DNA of 64,000 nt from Bradyrhizobium sp. CCBAU 53340 (GTDB lineage: Bacteria > Pseudomonadota > Alphaproteobacteria > Rhizobiales > Xanthobacteraceae), in assembly GCF_015291645.1 (NCBI RefSeq), contig NZ_CP030055.1, positions 186,001-250,000 on the forward strand, written 5' to 3'. How positions within the stretch are numbered: position 1 is the first letter of the stretch; every line of letters starts with the position of its first letter. The notes below the pieces were generated by a model. That model ran no database searches. It was not told the origin of the DNA and saw only the letters and a list, made by a program, of their open reading frames with translations. The translations under genes were made by a program, and so were the position numbers. Of the stretch, positions 1-10,237 are shown in pieces.

Positions 1-834
1 ATCGTCGAACAGCAGGCGAACGCGCTCCAGATCCTCAAGCGCGTGCAGGTCTTCCAGCAGATTGGCGTGGCCACGGACGATGAGCTGGCGGTCCTCGTTC
101 TCGCCGCCCGACCAGCTGGCAATCCCGGCCGAAATCACCTTTTGCGCCAATTGGTCGAGTTCGGCACGTGCCTCGCCGAGCGCGGTCTCCAGCTCGAGCC
201 GCGCCTCAGCGAGCGTCCGGCCGCGAATCCGCGCGTTGAGGAAATTGCCGGCCTCGGTGATGGCCGAGGAGGGAACCCCCGGCGGCAGCGTCAGCACGCG
301 GTTTTCGACCTGGCCGTCCTCGCCGACCAGGATCACCAGCGCTTTTTCCGGTTCCAGCCGGACGAATTCGATGTGTTTCAGCCGCGCATTGGATTTGGGC
401 GTCAGAACCACGGCTGCGGCGCGCGTGAGGCCGGAGAGCCGGGTCAGCGCCTGATCCAGCGCCGCTTCGACGGATTGGGCGTGGCCGACGGTCGCGAGCT
501 GGCTCTGGATCGACTGCCGTTCGGCCTCGTTGAGGTCGCCGACCTGCATCAGGGCGTCGACGAAGAAACGCAGGCCGAGTTCCGTCGGCAGCCGGCCGGC
601 CGAGGTGTGAGGCGCATAGATCAGGCCGAGCTGTTCCAAATCGGCCATGACATTGCGGACCGAGGCCGGCGACAGCGGCATCGCGATCAGGCGGGAAATG
701 TTGCGCGAGCCGACCGGCTCGCCGGTCGCGAGATAGCTTTCGACAATTTGACGAAAGATGTCGCGGGAACGCTCGTTGAGCTGGGCGAGGCCTGCGCGCG
801 GCGCGATCAGATGGATCGGATCGTGATGGGCCAC
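1..834 (-). CDS. hrcA: heat-inducible transcription repressor HrcA (3' end beyond window)
   Basis: Read on the minus strand, this gives the HrcA family: an N-terminal winged helix ([20 protein letters not shown], then a segment with [16 protein letters not shown]) followed by the GAF-like inducer-binding region. HrcA represses groESL and dnaK-type heat-shock genes by binding CIRCE operators with help from GroEL. The start chosen is GTG at 834-832, giving [10 protein letters not shown]; no ATG lies nearby. The frame stays open to position 1, so about 278 codons are present and the C-terminus is missing. rph lies divergently upstream, an arrangement common in Rhizobiales. No CIRCE element is visible in the short gap between them. 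Confidence 0.93.
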   Translation of the reverse strand, partial: MAHHDPIHLIAPRAGLAQLNERSRDIFRQIVESYLATGEPVGSRNISRLIAMPLSPASVRNVMADLEQLGLIYAPHTSAGRLPTELGLRFFVDALMQVGDLNEAERQSIQSQLATVGHAQSVEAALDQALTRLSGLTRAAAVVLTPKSNARLKHIEFVRLEPEKALVILVGEDGQVENRVLTLPPGVPSSAITEAGNFLNARIRGRTLAEARLELETALGEARAELDQLAQKVISAGIASWSGGENEDRQLIVRGHANLLEDLHALEDLERVRLLFDD

Positions 835-1002
835 AGACGGCAACTCCTGTCAGATGCTCATAATTTGTCCATCCAGGACGGTTCTGACAAGCGTGGCGTT
901 TGCGGGGTGGGTATCAGGGGGTGAAAAAGCCTTGCTGCCCACCGTCACCCCCCCTACAAGCACCGCGAACAGCCCTACCCCATGAGTTCTGGAGGATTTC
1001 CC

Positions 1003-1716
1003 ATGCGGCCAAGCCGCCGTGCGCCCGACGAATTGCGCCCCGTGACGCTGGAGCGTGGCGTGGTCAAATATGCGGAAGGCTCCTGCCTGGTGAAATTCGG
1101 CGACACCCATGTGCTGGTGACCGCCACGCTGGAAGACCGCCTGCCGCCGTGGCTGAAGGGCCAGGGCCGTGGCTGGGTCACCGCCGAGTACGGCATGCTG
1201 CCGCGCGCGACCTCCGAACGCACCCGCCGCGAAGCCGCTGCTGGCAAGCAGAGCGGCCGCACCGTCGAGATCCAGCGCCTGATCGGCCGCTCATTGCGCA
1301 CCATCGTCGATCTCGAAGCGCTCGGCGAACGCCAGATTACGGTCGATTGCGACGTACTCCAGGCCGACGGCGGCACCCGCACGGCCTCGATCACCGGTGC
1401 CTGGGTCGCGCTCGCCGACTGCATCAACTGGATGAAGGCGCGCAACATGATCAAGGCCAATGTAATGCGCGACAACGTCGCCGCGATCTCCTGCGGGATC
1501 TACAACGGCACGCCAGTGCTGGATCTCGACTATGCCGAGGATTCGGAGGCCGAGACCGACGCCAATTTCGTCATGACCGGCGATGGCCGGATCATCGAGG
1601 TGCAGGGCACCGCGGAACGCGAGCCGTTCACGCAGGACGAGTTCCTGAAGTTGATCGCGCTGGCGCAGAAGGGCATCGCGCGTCTGGTGGACTTGCAGAA
1701 ACTGGCTGTCGCGTAG
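1003..1716 (+). CDS. rph: ribonuclease PH
   Basis: A 237-residue protein with the full RNase PH pattern: [19 protein letters not shown] at the N-terminus, then the phosphate- and RNA-binding core ([16 protein letters not shown]) and [18 protein letters not shown]. It trims the 3' ends of tRNA precursors by phosphorolysis. The ATG at 1003 is preferred over an ATG seven codons upstream because TGGAGGA lies just ahead of it. rdgB follows 11 bp downstream in the same direction, so the two are probably co-transcribed. Length is typical for the family. Confidence 0.97.
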   Translation: MRPSRRAPDELRPVTLERGVVKYAEGSCLVKFGDTHVLVTATLEDRLPPWLKGQGRGWVTAEYGMLPRATSERTRREAAAGKQSGRTVEIQRLIGRSLRTIVDLEALGERQITVDCDVLQADGGTRTASITGAWVALADCINWMKARNMIKANVMRDNVAAISCGIYNGTPVLDLDYAEDSEAETDANFVMTGDGRIIEVQGTAEREPFTQDEFLKLIALAQKGIARLVDLQKLAVA

Positions 1717-1727
1717 TCAATAGGCCC

Positions 1728-2363
1728 ATGCACCGCCGAATCACCGGAAAGCTCGTCATCGCGACCCACAATCCCGGCAAGCTCGCCGAGATGAAGGAGC
1801 TGCTCGCGCCTCATGGCATCGAGGTGGTGTCGGCCGGTGAGCTTGGCTTGGGCGAGCCCGACGAGACCGGCAACGATTTCCGCAGCAATGCCGCAATCAA
1901 GGCGGTCGCGGCGGCGCAGGCGACCGGGCTGCCGTCCTTCGCCGACGATTCCGGCATCGTGGTCGACGCGCTCGACGGCGCGCCCGGCATCTACAGCGCG
2001 CGCTGGGCCGGTCCAAACAAAGACTTCGCTGCGGCGATGGCGCAGATCGAACGCCTGTTGCAGGAGCGCGGTGCCATCAAGCCCGACAAGCGCAAAGCTC
2101 ATTTCGTTTCCGCGCTCTGCGTCGCCTGGCCGGACAATCATCTCGAAGAGGTTGAGGCGCGTGTCGACGGGACATTGGTGTGGCCGCCGCGCGGTACCGC
2201 CGGCTTCGGTTACGATCCGATGTTCCTGCCCGACGGTCACAACAGAACCTTCGGCGAGATGGAAAGCATCGAGAAGCACGGCCTGCCGCCGCTCGGCCTC
2301 GGCCTGTCGCACCGCGCCCGCGCCTTCGTGAAACTGGCGGAGATCTGCCTTGAGCCGCGCTAA
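1728..2363 (+). CDS. rdgB: dITP/XTP pyrophosphatase (RdgB/HAM1)
   Basis: A 211-residue HAM1-family protein that hydrolyses non-canonical purine nucleoside triphosphates (ITP, dITP, XTP) to monophosphates and so keeps them out of DNA. Signature segments are [19 protein letters not shown] at the N-terminus, [20 protein letters not shown] with the catalytic Asp pair, and [15 protein letters not shown]. Its last 14 bases overlap the start of hemW, which indicates translational coupling in an rph-rdgB-hemW operon. Confidence 0.96.
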   Translation: MHRRITGKLVIATHNPGKLAEMKELLAPHGIEVVSAGELGLGEPDETGNDFRSNAAIKAVAAAQATGLPSFADDSGIVVDALDGAPGIYSARWAGPNKDFAAAMAQIERLLQERGAIKPDKRKAHFVSALCVAWPDNHLEEVEARVDGTLVWPPRGTAGFGYDPMFLPDGHNRTFGEMESIEKHGLPPLGLGLSHRARAFVKLAEICLEPR

Positions 2364-3507
2364 TAAGGATGCGTTCGGCGTCTACGTGCACTGGCCGTTC
2401 TGCCTGTCGAAGTGCCCGTATTGCGATTTCAACAGCCACGTCCGCCACGCCGCGATCGACGAAGCGCGCTTTGCCTCAGCTTTCGCCCGCGAGATCGCGA
2501 CGACCGCTGAGCGCGCACCCGGACGCGAGGTCACCTCGATCTTCCTCGGCGGCGGCACGCCGTCGCTGATGCAGCCTTCAACCGTCGGTGCCGTGCTTGA
2601 TGCCATCGGCAAGCACTGGACCGTCGCCAAGGATGTCGAAGTCACGCTGGAAGCGAACCCGACCAGCGTCGAAGCCACGCGCTTTGCCGGCTATCGCTCC
2701 GCCGGCGTCAACCGCGTCTCGCTCGGCGTGCAGGCGCTGGACGATGCCTCGCTGAAAGCGCTGGGCCGCATGCACAGCGCCCGCGAGGCGCTCGACGCCG
2801 TCGCCATCGCGCGCCGCTCGTTCGAGCGTTACTCGTTCGATCTGATCTACGCCCGTCCCGACCAGACACCGGCAATGTGGGCGGACGAACTGCGCCACGC
2901 CATCGATGAAGCCGCCGAGCATCTGTCGCTCTACCAGCTCACCATCGAGGAAGGCACGCCGTTCTTCGGCCTGCACCAGGCGGGCAAGTTGAAGACGCCC
3001 GACGAAGCGGTGGCGCGCGCGCTCTACGACGTGACGCAGGAGACCTGCGACAAGCTTGGTCTGCCCGCCTACGAGATTTCCAACCACGCGCGACGCGGCG
3101 CCGAATGCCGGCACAATCTGGTGTACTGGCGCGGCGAGGAATATGCCGGCATCGGTCCCGGCGCGCACGGCCGCCTCGATATCGACGGCATCAGGCATGC
3201 GACCGCCACCGAGAAGCGTCCCGAGGCCTGGCTGCTTCGGGTCGAGAGCAACGGCCACGGCGTCGTCACCGACGATCTGCTCAACAGCGAAGAACGTGCC
3301 GACGAATTCCTGCTGATGGGACTGCGTTTGGCCGAGGGCATCGACCCCGAGCGCTACGCTGCGCTCGCTGGCCGGCCGCTCGACCCCGGCCGCGTTGCGC
3401 TGCTGCGTGAGGAAGGCGCGATCACGGTGGATGCGACGGGGCGGCTACGCGTGACCAGCAGCGGATTCCCGGTATTGGATGCCGTGGTCGCTGATCTCGC
3501 GGCGTAG
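2350..3507 (+). CDS. hemW: radical SAM heme chaperone HemW
   Basis: A 385-residue radical SAM protein. The cluster motif reads [13 protein letters not shown] (CxxxCxxC) and is followed by [10 protein letters not shown], typical of HemW (formerly annotated as a coproporphyrinogen III oxidase-like protein). HemW is thought to bind heme and deliver it to target proteins. The extra cysteine of the HemW pattern is kept in CPYCDF. The start is a TTG inside the rdgB 3' end; the first ATG downstream would remove the SAM domain, so TTG is the reasonable choice. Confidence 0.93.
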   Translation: MSRANKDAFGVYVHWPFCLSKCPYCDFNSHVRHAAIDEARFASAFAREIATTAERAPGREVTSIFLGGGTPSLMQPSTVGAVLDAIGKHWTVAKDVEVTLEANPTSVEATRFAGYRSAGVNRVSLGVQALDDASLKALGRMHSAREALDAVAIARRSFERYSFDLIYARPDQTPAMWADELRHAIDEAAEHLSLYQLTIEEGTPFFGLHQAGKLKTPDEAVARALYDVTQETCDKLGLPAYEISNHARRGAECRHNLVYWRGEEYAGIGPGAHGRLDIDGIRHATATEKRPEAWLLRVESNGHGVVTDDLLNSEERADEFLLMGLRLAEGIDPERYAALAGRPLDPGRVALLREEGAITVDATGRLRVTSSGFPVLDAVVADLAA

Positions 3508-3552
3508 CGCTGTCGTTGGATGAGTTATCGAGCTACGGCAGGCGCGATTCCG

Positions 3553-5778
3553 CTACACCGCCAGCTGCCGCGACGCGGTCAGTCCCGCCAGCGCTTCGTC
3601 CAGCTTCTCGCGATCGAGCGGCTTGATCAAGAACCCGTTCATGCCAGCCTCGAAACAGGCGTAGCGATCTTCCACCAATGTGTTCGCGGTCAGCGCGAGG
3701 ATTGGCGTGCGATGGTGGCCAGCCACGGCCTCATGGGCACGGATGCGCTTGGTCGCCTCGATGCCGTCGAGTTGCGGCATCTGGATGTCCATCAACACCA
3801 GATCATAGGGTGTGCCGGCGGAGCTGGCCGCAAGCCACGATTCCAGCGCAGCCTCACCATGGACGGCGATGACGACGCGGTGGCCGAGCTTGGTCAGGAG
3901 CGATCGCATCAAGAGCGCGTTGATCTCGTTGTCTTCGGCGACGAGGATCGAGAGGCTGTCGGCTGACGTCTTGATCACCGCCGGCTCGTCAGGCTCCGGG
4001 GCGAGATCGGGCGAGGCGACGTCCGGCGTCAGTGCCAGACGCGCGGCAAGTGAGGCCGCGCGCAGCGGCTTGACCAGGAAGCCGGTGAAGGCTTGCGAGA
4101 GCTTTTCATGACGCGAGCTCGGCGTCAGCAGCACGAGACGCTGCGTCGCATGGGCACGGGCAGCTTCGCCCAGGCGATCGGTGATGTCAGGGCCGAGCGC
4201 GCGATCGAGCAGCACCGCGTGCCAGGCGCGCTCCGGAAGCAGCGCTTCGGCGACAGTCGCATCCGCGACCAGGCAGGTCTGGGCGCCCCAGCGTTCGAGC
4301 CGCCGCGCGATCAGGGACGCTTCGATACCGTCGGCCAAAAGCAGGATCGACTTGCCCGCGAGGTCGGGGCTCGGGAATGTCGTCTGTCCGGCGCTTCCTT
4401 GCGAGGGCGCGAGCGGAATCGCGACCTCGAAGGTCGAGCCCTTGCCGGGTTCGCTCTCCAGGGTGATGCGGCCGCCCATGCGTTTGACGATGCGTTCGCT
4501 GATGGCGAGACCAAGCCCGGTGCCGCCATAGGTGCGGGCAACGCGATCGTCGGCCTGCTCGAATTCGCGGAAGATCCGCGACTGCGCCTCTTGCGCGATC
4601 CCGATGCCGGTGTCGCGGACCAGGAAGCTGATCTCGTTCGGCCAGATGCCGGGCTCGACGATCAGCGCGACACCGCCCGATGCCGTGAACTTGATGGCGT
4701 TGCCGGCGAGGTTGAGCAGAACCTGGCGCAGCCGCGCGGCATCGCCGGTGACCTCCAGCGGCAGCCGCTCGTCGACATAGGCTGCGATCTCGAGCTTCCT
4801 GGCCTGCGCGCGCGGCGCCAACAACTCGGTGACCTCCTCGATCAAGGTCGAGAGCGCAAAGGGACGCTGGTCGAGATCGAGCTTGCCGGCTTCGATCTTG
4901 GAATAATCGAGCAGCTCCTCGATCAGCGCCATCAGCGCTTCACCCGAGGTTTTCACCGCCCTGGCATAGGTCGTCTGCTCGGGTGTCAGCGTGGTGTCGA
5001 GCAGGAGGCCGCCCATGCCGATGATGCCGTTCAGGGGATTACGGATCTCGTGCGAGGCCATCGCGAGAAAGCGCGATTTGGCGCGGTTGGCGGCGTCGGC
5101 CTGATCGCGGGCATCGGACAGCGCGCGTTCGGACTCGGTGCGGTCGGTGACGTCGCGCCCGACGCTTTGCAATTCGGCGGGCTGGCCGGCATCGTGCCGC
5201 ACCAGGCCCTCGCGCCAGGCGATCCAGCGCGCCCCGACCGGTGTTGCGATCTTCTGGTCGTGGATGCGCGTCCCATTGCTTTCGCGCGCGCTGTCGCCCT
5301 GCTCCAGCACGTCGAAGTCGAACCGCGTGCCGATCAGTGCCCTTCGCGCCTGTCCAGCCAGCGTGCAATAGGCGTCATTGGCGAAGGTGATGCGGCCCTG
5401 ATGGTCGCGCAGCACGATGAGATCACCCTGCGATTCGAACAGGCTGCGAGCGCGCTCCTCGGCCTCCTTCAGTTCCCAATTGCGATCGATCAGCGCCTCG
5501 TTGTGGGCGGCGAGCTTCTTCATCCGCTTGTTGACGAAGCGCAGCCGCATGCTGAGCGTGGCCAGGCCAAGGCAGGCCAGCGCGAACAGGAAGCTCGCGC
5601 CGATCGCAAAAGTGTTGGGATCGTAGCCGGAATTTTCCGAGCGGCTGCCGGTGACGAAGCCATAGGCGCCGCCGAACGTCGCCGAGAAGATCATGAAGGA
5701 GCGGATCGCGAAGGCGATGCGCGGATGCTGTCGCCTGAAGCGGCGCATGCGCACCTTGATCCGGAACGTCCGACCCAT
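3553..5778 (-). CDS. membrane hybrid sensor histidine kinase/response regulator
   Basis: About 741 residues. Order of domains: an N-terminal basic stretch and two hydrophobic segments (roughly residues 20-75), a coiled-coil linker, a PAS domain (SLFESQGDLIVLRDHQGRI), a HisKA domain with the phospho-acceptor in FLAMASHEIRNPLNGI, and an HATPase_c domain (N box NLAGNAIKFT, G boxes DTGIGI and GGTGLGLAI). A degenerate receiver-like stretch follows, then a canonical receiver with ILVAEDNEIN, phospho-Asp in VLMDIQMP and Lys in LIKPLD. The signal and the output partner cannot be told from context. The ATG at 5778 is preferred to a GTG two codons upstream. The gene is monocistronic and convergent with hemW. 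Confidence 0.9.
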   Translation of the reverse strand: MGRTFRIKVRMRRFRRQHPRIAFAIRSFMIFSATFGGAYGFVTGSRSENSGYDPNTFAIGASFLFALACLGLATLSMRLRFVNKRMKKLAAHNEALIDRNWELKEAEERARSLFESQGDLIVLRDHQGRITFANDAYCTLAGQARRALIGTRFDFDVLEQGDSARESNGTRIHDQKIATPVGARWIAWREGLVRHDAGQPAELQSVGRDVTDRTESERALSDARDQADAANRAKSRFLAMASHEIRNPLNGIIGMGGLLLDTTLTPEQTTYARAVKTSGEALMALIEELLDYSKIEAGKLDLDQRPFALSTLIEEVTELLAPRAQARKLEIAAYVDERLPLEVTGDAARLRQVLLNLAGNAIKFTASGGVALIVEPGIWPNEISFLVRDTGIGIAQEAQSRIFREFEQADDRVARTYGGTGLGLAISERIVKRMGGRITLESEPGKGSTFEVAIPLAPSQGSAGQTTFPSPDLAGKSILLLADGIEASLIARRLERWGAQTCLVADATVAEALLPERAWHAVLLDRALGPDITDRLGEAARAHATQRLVLLTPSSRHEKLSQAFTGFLVKPLRAASLAARLALTPDVASPDLAPEPDEPAVIKTSADSLSILVAEDNEINALLMRSLLTKLGHRVVIAVHGEAALESWLAASSAGTPYDLVLMDIQMPQLDGIEATKRIRAHEAVAGHHRTPILALTANTLVEDRYACFEAGMNGFLIKPLDREKLDEALAGLTASRQLAV

Positions 5779-5908
5779 CGCCACCGACCCTGAACTCTTG
5801 TGCGAAACCCCACCACCGCCGTTTGCGACGATGTCTTGCCCACCTTGCGAACAGCTTGAAGCTTTAGAGCAGCCTCGAAACAGGGTTAATGAGATGTTAA
5901 CGGCTCAA

Positions 5909-6005
5909 GGCATGATCCGGACCCGAAGGGCCGCGTTAGCGCAAAGTGGCAGCGGTTTCCCCTCGCGACAAACGCGGAACGCGTTGGCGCGGAGATCATG
6001 CTCAA
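5909..6005. repeat. imperfect palindrome, GCATGATC...GATCATGC family
   Basis: The segment starts GGCATGATCCGGACC and ends GGAGATCATGCTC, forming inverted ends around a less conserved middle. The same end motif recurs at 34688-34736 and 49445-49494 in this window. It resembles intergenic palindromic repeats widespread in Bradyrhizobium. It lies between two convergently placed core genes and has no coding signal. Confidence 0.6.
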
Positions 6006-6008
6006 ACG

Positions 6009-6476
6009 TTAAAGCGAGGCGGCCTGGAGATGGCGGTGGCCGCCACGAGCGCCGACGATCAGCGCCGCGGCCTCCTGCTGCGAGAACGTCTTCGAGCGCA
6101 CATAGATGCGATAATCGGCCGGGCCTTCGGTGGTGAGATAGACCGTCGGACGGCCACCGCCACCCTGCCTGGAAATCGCGATCAGTTGCGTCGACGGATT
6201 GCCCTGGCAGGCGCTCGGTTCGTCGCTCGTGCCGTCATCGACCACGGCAAAGTCGGCCGCGTCGGCGTCGTCCGTGATCTGCACCCGCACGGTTGCCTGC
6301 GCGGGATCGTCGGTGAAGGCGATCTGGGTGCCGGCCGTCCAGAACAGGGAGGTGAGCTCGACCGAGGTGTCGCCAATGGCGACGCAGGGATGCGAGACCG
6401 ATCCGATCTCGCTGCGGGCGAACACCGCAGCCGCCAACAGGGGAACCACCGAGGCCAGGATCTTGAAACGCAACAT
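6009..6476 (-). CDS. small exported protein of unknown function
   Basis: A 155-residue protein with a signal peptide (MLRFKILASVVPLLAAAVFA, probable cleavage near residue 20). The mature part has two cysteines (in HPCVAIG and SACQGN) that could form a disulfide, and a beta-rich pattern. I do not recognise a named family; similar small exported proteins are common in Rhizobiales. It lies downstream of comM in the same orientation, with about 100 bp between them. Confidence 0.75.
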   Translation of the reverse strand: MLRFKILASVVPLLAAAVFARSEIGSVSHPCVAIGDTSVELTSLFWTAGTQIAFTDDPAQATVRVQITDDADAADFAVVDDGTSDEPSACQGNPSTQLIAISRQGGGGRPTVYLTTEGPADYRIYVRSKTFSQQEAAALIVGARGGHRHLQAASL

Positions 6477-6574
6477 GACGCTCTACTCGCCGGGCCCGGT
6501 ACGGGAACTTGTGGGCCTTATGGTTTGCAGAGCGTAAAGGAAACTCGTTACCGCCGGGTTGATGCGCGTTCACT

Positions 6575-8020
6575 TCACGCCATCTGGCGTACATCCTCCG
6601 CGAGTGCCCGGTAGGACAGCGCCTCGGCGAGATGCAGCCGGCCGATCTTCTCAGTGCCATCGAGGTCGGCGAGCGTGCGCGCCACCCGCAGCACCCGGTG
6701 ATAGCCGCGCGCCGACAGCCGCATGGTCTCGGCGGCATCGCGCAGCAGCTTTTGTCCTTGCGCATCCGGCTTGGCGATATCTTCGAGCACCGCGGCCGGC
6801 GCTTCGGCATTGGTGCGGACCTGCGGCATGCCGGCATCCTTGTAGCGCGCGAGCTGGATATCGCGCGCGGCCGCCACGCGCGCGGCGACTTCGGCGGAGC
6901 CTTCTGCCGGCGGCGGCAGGATCAGGTCGGCTGCAGTCACGGCCGGGACTTCGATGCGCAGATCGATGCGATCCATCAGCGGGCCGGAGATGCGCGCCTG
7001 GTAATCACCGGTGCAGCGATCGACGCGGCCGCGCTTGCAGGCATAGCCGGGCTCGAACGCATTGCCGCAGCGGCAAGGATTCATCGCCGCGACCAGCATG
7101 AAGCGCGCCGGATAGGTGACGCGGTGATTGGCGCGCGACACCGAGACCTCGCCGTTCTCCAGCGGCTGGCGCAGCGAATCCAGCACGCGCGGATCGAACT
7201 CCGGCAGCTCGTCGAGGAACAGCACACCCTGATGTGCCAGCGAGATCTCGCCGGGCTTTGCGCGCGCGCCGCCGCCGGTGAGCGCGGCCATGCTGGCGGA
7301 ATGATGCGGTGAGCGGAACGGCCGCCGCGAGGTCAGCGCGCCGCCTTCGATCTCGCCGGCGACGGAGGCGATCATCGAGACCTCGAGCAATTCGCTCGGC
7401 GACAGCGGCGGCAGGATCGAGGGCAGGCGGGCCGCCAGCATCGATTTGCCGGCACCGGGCGCGCCGATCATCAGCAGATGATGGCCACCGGCGGCCGCAA
7501 TCTCCAGCGCGCGCTTGGCGCTTTCCTGGCCCTTGATATCGCGCAGATCGAGCGGCGAGCTTGCGGCTTCATGCACCTTCGGCACCGGCCGCGACAGCAC
7601 CTGCGTGCCCTTGAAATGGTTGGCGATCTGAATCAGCGAATGCGCGGCGACGATCTGGATATCAGGGCTCGCCCATGCGGCTTCCGAGCCGCAGGCCGCC
7701 GGGCAGATCAAGCCCTCCTCGCGCGTGTTGGCACCGATCGCGGCGGGCAAAACACCGGCCACCGGCGCGATCGAACCGTCGAGGCCGAGCTCGCCGAGCA
7801 CGGTGAAACCGGTCAGCGCGTCCGGCGGAATGGCGCCGATCGCGGCCATCAGCCCGAGCGCGATCGGCAGATCGTAATGGCTGCCTTCCTTCGGCAGGTC
7901 GGCGGGCGCAAGATTGACGGTGATCCGCCGCGCGGGTAGCGCCAGTCCGGAGGCAATCAGTGCCGAGCGGACCCGCTCGCGCGCCTCCGACACCGCCTTG
8001 TCAGGCAGGCCGACGATGGC
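6575..8020 (-). pseudogene. comM: comM/yifB, C-terminal fragment (interrupted by island)
   Basis: This encodes the C-terminal 480 or so residues of a ComM/YifB Mg-chelatase-like AAA+ protein. It begins at the conserved GLPDKAVSEARERVRS segment and continues through Walker A (MIGAPGAGKSMLAARLP), Walker B (GVLFLDELPEF) and a C-terminal cysteine-containing region (MNPCRCG). ComM is a hexameric helicase that promotes branch migration during natural transformation. The upstream 31 codons are 26 kb away at 34131-34223. The fragment has no obvious start: a GTG at 7993 is possible, but a protein lacking the N-terminal domain is unlikely to be functional. Confidence 0.95.
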
Positions 8021-8036
8021 AATAGTGAGGACTATT
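8003..8036. other. attL, left island-chromosome junction
   Basis: The chromosomal half is comM sequence up to GACGATG; the crossover dinucleotide is GC at 8019-8020; the island half continues AATAGTGAGGACTATT. The only sequence shared with attR at 34129-34132 is GCAA, as expected for a large serine recombinase, whose overlap is 2 bp. Bases 8020-8036 are the right arm of the reconstructed attP. Confidence 0.85.
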
Positions 8037-8772
8037 GATCTGTGGAGCCCTCGAAGCAGTTCGAGATCTGCCTGTTCCGGTGGAGTATCGTGCCTGCGAG
8101 CAGCCCGAAATTACGGAAAGCGACGTGTTTACTGGCTTAAGCCAAACGAAGTGGGACGAGATATTCGCCGCGGCAGCCGTTTCCGAAGCATTCTATGAGA
8201 CGGGTCAGTCGGACATTGAGGATGCGATCGAAAAATATCTAAGGCGCCGGAGTGCGTCACGCCACGCCAGAACCAAAATCGACCAAGTCGTCAACGCTAG
8301 CGATAAGATCCATGGATTGGTGAAATCGCTGATTCAAGATGATGCCTTCATGTATTCCGGCGCAGTGGCAGAGGAAGACGAGCCGAATTTTCCAACCATC
8401 GTAGAAGGTATCGAAGGGCTCCTGAAACTGCGGCGAGAAATGGTGAGAGTTCGGGAAAGGTTTAAACGAGCGCACAAACTTCTCGATGTACCGGAGGAAG
8501 GAGCGCTTACTGACTTCGTATGCGACTTGCTGATGATTCAGGCAAATTGGCGTAATCAAGAGCCGCCAACGAGCAGCCGGGAATCCTCCTCGCATCCACG
8601 CTTCAGAAACTACGTGTTCATAACTGCTCAGGCTGCCGACAGCTCGGTTAAAGAGAGCGAGACTGAGTTCGCCCTCAACGCAGCGACGCGCTCTTTCAAG
8701 ATGATAAAATCCCGAAATGCCGATCTTTGGGCTGATCACTGGAAACGAACGCCTGTCAATCGGAAAAAGTAG
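8035..8772 (+). CDS. hypothetical protein, first island gene
   Basis: A 245-residue soluble, charged, mostly helical protein of no family I recognise. The reading frame is closed by a TGA at 8026, so the gene must start after that; the TTG at 8035 is the furthest upstream option and falls within the attL arm. The true start may be a little further in. It is the first of four genes in one direction (8035, 8880, 9593, 10237). In the circular form of the island its promoter region would abut the integrase promoter region. Confidence 0.6.
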   Translation: MICGALEAVRDLPVPVEYRACEQPEITESDVFTGLSQTKWDEIFAAAAVSEAFYETGQSDIEDAIEKYLRRRSASRHARTKIDQVVNASDKIHGLVKSLIQDDAFMYSGAVAEEDEPNFPTIVEGIEGLLKLRREMVRVRERFKRAHKLLDVPEEGALTDFVCDLLMIQANWRNQEPPTSSRESSSHPRFRNYVFITAQAADSSVKESETEFALNAATRSFKMIKSRNADLWADHWKRTPVNRKK

Positions 8773-8879
8773 GGGGGTCTCTCAGGATTTTCGATCGGAC
8801 CTCCCCCCTCATCCGGTGAAGCGGTGCGAAGGAGTGCGGGCTATCAGATCTTCGTCAAACGAGATCGCGAGTAGAGCCC

Positions 8880-9515
8880 TTGCCCAAATCGAACGTTCAT
8901 CCGGCTATACGGCTGGCAACTGCCACAGACGTAAAGAAGCCGTTTCCGAACGGAAACGCACCCGGCGCCCCCTACGAAGTCGTGATGACAACGTCCGAAG
9001 GGACGAAGGTGCACCGCTTCGACCCGGACAACTCGAAACGTAACGTCCTGTTCGCTCAGCCGCATCCGTATTTGGACGTCTCGCGGTTGCAGCCGCGATA
9101 CGAGCGCGATCCTACGTGGCTGTTCTACGCCAAGGAGTTCCTTTCTTCTCGCGCGTTGGCCGTTATCCTCACTTACCCCCCTGACGTGCAGAAGCTGAAG
9201 ACGCACCTCCTGCGACCGCTGGAATTCCGGGAGCCCTATCACGTGCTCGCGGTGAGCGAGCGAGTAGGGGCGCAAGCCAGTCACGCCGAAGTGCTTCTGT
9301 TGGCCCGGCGAGGAGAAGGGCTCATCGATCTCGACCTACGATTCTTGCCCGGCGAGCTACGCCTGCCCGTTCCGGTCGCGAAGCAGATCGCGCCGGAGGC
9401 GAAGAGCGCACTGCTTATGTTCAAGCGCAAAGGACGAGTCGAACTGGAATCCGAGCTGATGGACGCTCGGATCAACTTCTTCCGCGCAGACGATTGGGCA
9501 CCGTGGGAAGAGTAG
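8880..9515 (+). CDS. hypothetical protein
   Basis: A 211-residue protein with no recognised family. It is soluble, with an N-terminal Pro/Asn-rich segment and a central mixed alpha/beta pattern (segments SSRALAVILTYP and HAEVLLLARRG). A TTG start at 8880 is the furthest upstream; no ATG follows until inside the body (MTTSEGTKVHRF), which would give a shorter form. It stands 107 bp after the preceding gene and 77 bp before the next, suggesting one transcription unit. Confidence 0.6.
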   Translation: MPKSNVHPAIRLATATDVKKPFPNGNAPGAPYEVVMTTSEGTKVHRFDPDNSKRNVLFAQPHPYLDVSRLQPRYERDPTWLFYAKEFLSSRALAVILTYPPDVQKLKTHLLRPLEFREPYHVLAVSERVGAQASHAEVLLLARRGEGLIDLDLRFLPGELRLPVPVAKQIAPEAKSALLMFKRKGRVELESELMDARINFFRADDWAPWEE

Positions 9516-9592
9516 TCGGCACTCGATCCAGCTTGAGGCTCCGTAACGCTTACTCCACTCGTTTTCAATCTCGCCAGTTCACGAGAATTACC

Positions 9593-10237
9593 ATGCGGTT
9601 ACAGAGCAATGCCATAGCACCAGAAGACTTACCCGCGCCGCGCCCGAAAGCTTCTGGTCTTGACATCAGCACCTTTGTGGCTCGCATCCAGACAGTAAGC
9701 GCCAAATCCACACGGGCGACCCTAGAGCTTGCTGCAATCATCAGCGAAGCGAGAGAGGCGCTGGACCACGCGAGCTTTAGAAAGCTCGGCAGCGCCGTTG
9801 GTCTATCTGCGGCTACGCTCAACAAGTTCGTTACGATTCACTCTTCGCGAGATCGCTTCGTTGGACGAGAACGCGCGCTGCCGTGGACGGTCATGTATCA
9901 GGTCGCGAAGTTGCCGGATGGACACTACGAGTCATTGGCTGCATCCGGAAAATTCGGTCCCGAGTTGAGCGAGAAGGACGTGAAGAAGTTCGTCCTTCAG
10001 CGCGATGCGGCTGCTGACCTCAGCCAATGCGCCTCAGCACAGATGGATTACATCTCGGTCAAGGTGATCTTCCCGGGCCTCACCTCGCTTGAGAGGGAAG
10101 ACAGCATCCGCAAAAGGATCTTCGGTGCGCTTGAAGACGATCAGGAAATTTCGATCAAGGTCTCGCAGCGAAAAAAGCTCCCGGAGAGAAAGGACCAGCT
10201 CCGGACGGCTATCCCCATGGTCCGTAGCGGAGACTAA
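9593..10237 (+). CDS. hypothetical protein with a DUF3102/HTH-like helical segment
   Basis: A 214-residue protein starting at ATG 9593 (MRLQSNAIAPEDLPAP); the longer frame from 9494 overlaps the previous gene and looks non-coding. Residues about 50-85 read LELAAIISEAREALDHASFR then KLGSAVGLSAATLNKF, a pattern like DUF3102 and other DNA-binding helical modules in which a long helix precedes a helix-turn-helix. The C-terminal part is charged. Its TAA shares one base with the ATG of the next gene. Role unknown; regulator or partition-like function is conceivable but inferred only from the helical pattern. Confidence 0.65.
   Translation: MRLQSNAIAPEDLPAPRPKASGLDISTFVARIQTVSAKSTRATLELAAIISEAREALDHASFRKLGSAVGLSAATLNKFVTIHSSRDRFVGRERALPWTVMYQVAKLPDGHYESLAASGKFGPELSEKDVKKFVLQRDAAADLSQCASAQMDYISVKVIFPGLTSLEREDSIRKRIFGALEDDQEISIKVSQRKKLPERKDQLRTAIPMVRSGD

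Noticed and set aside
835..1002. CIRCE element expected near hrcA
   Set aside because: No TTAGCACTC-N9-GAGTGCTAA-like sequence is present in the gap.
900..2363. One long frame covering rph and rdgB
   Set aside because: Only the end (rdgB, from 1728) is real; the earlier part is out of frame with rph.
4093..5793. Plus-strand open frame of 566 codons
   Set aside because: It is antisense to the hybrid histidine kinase, whose domains and motifs are clear.
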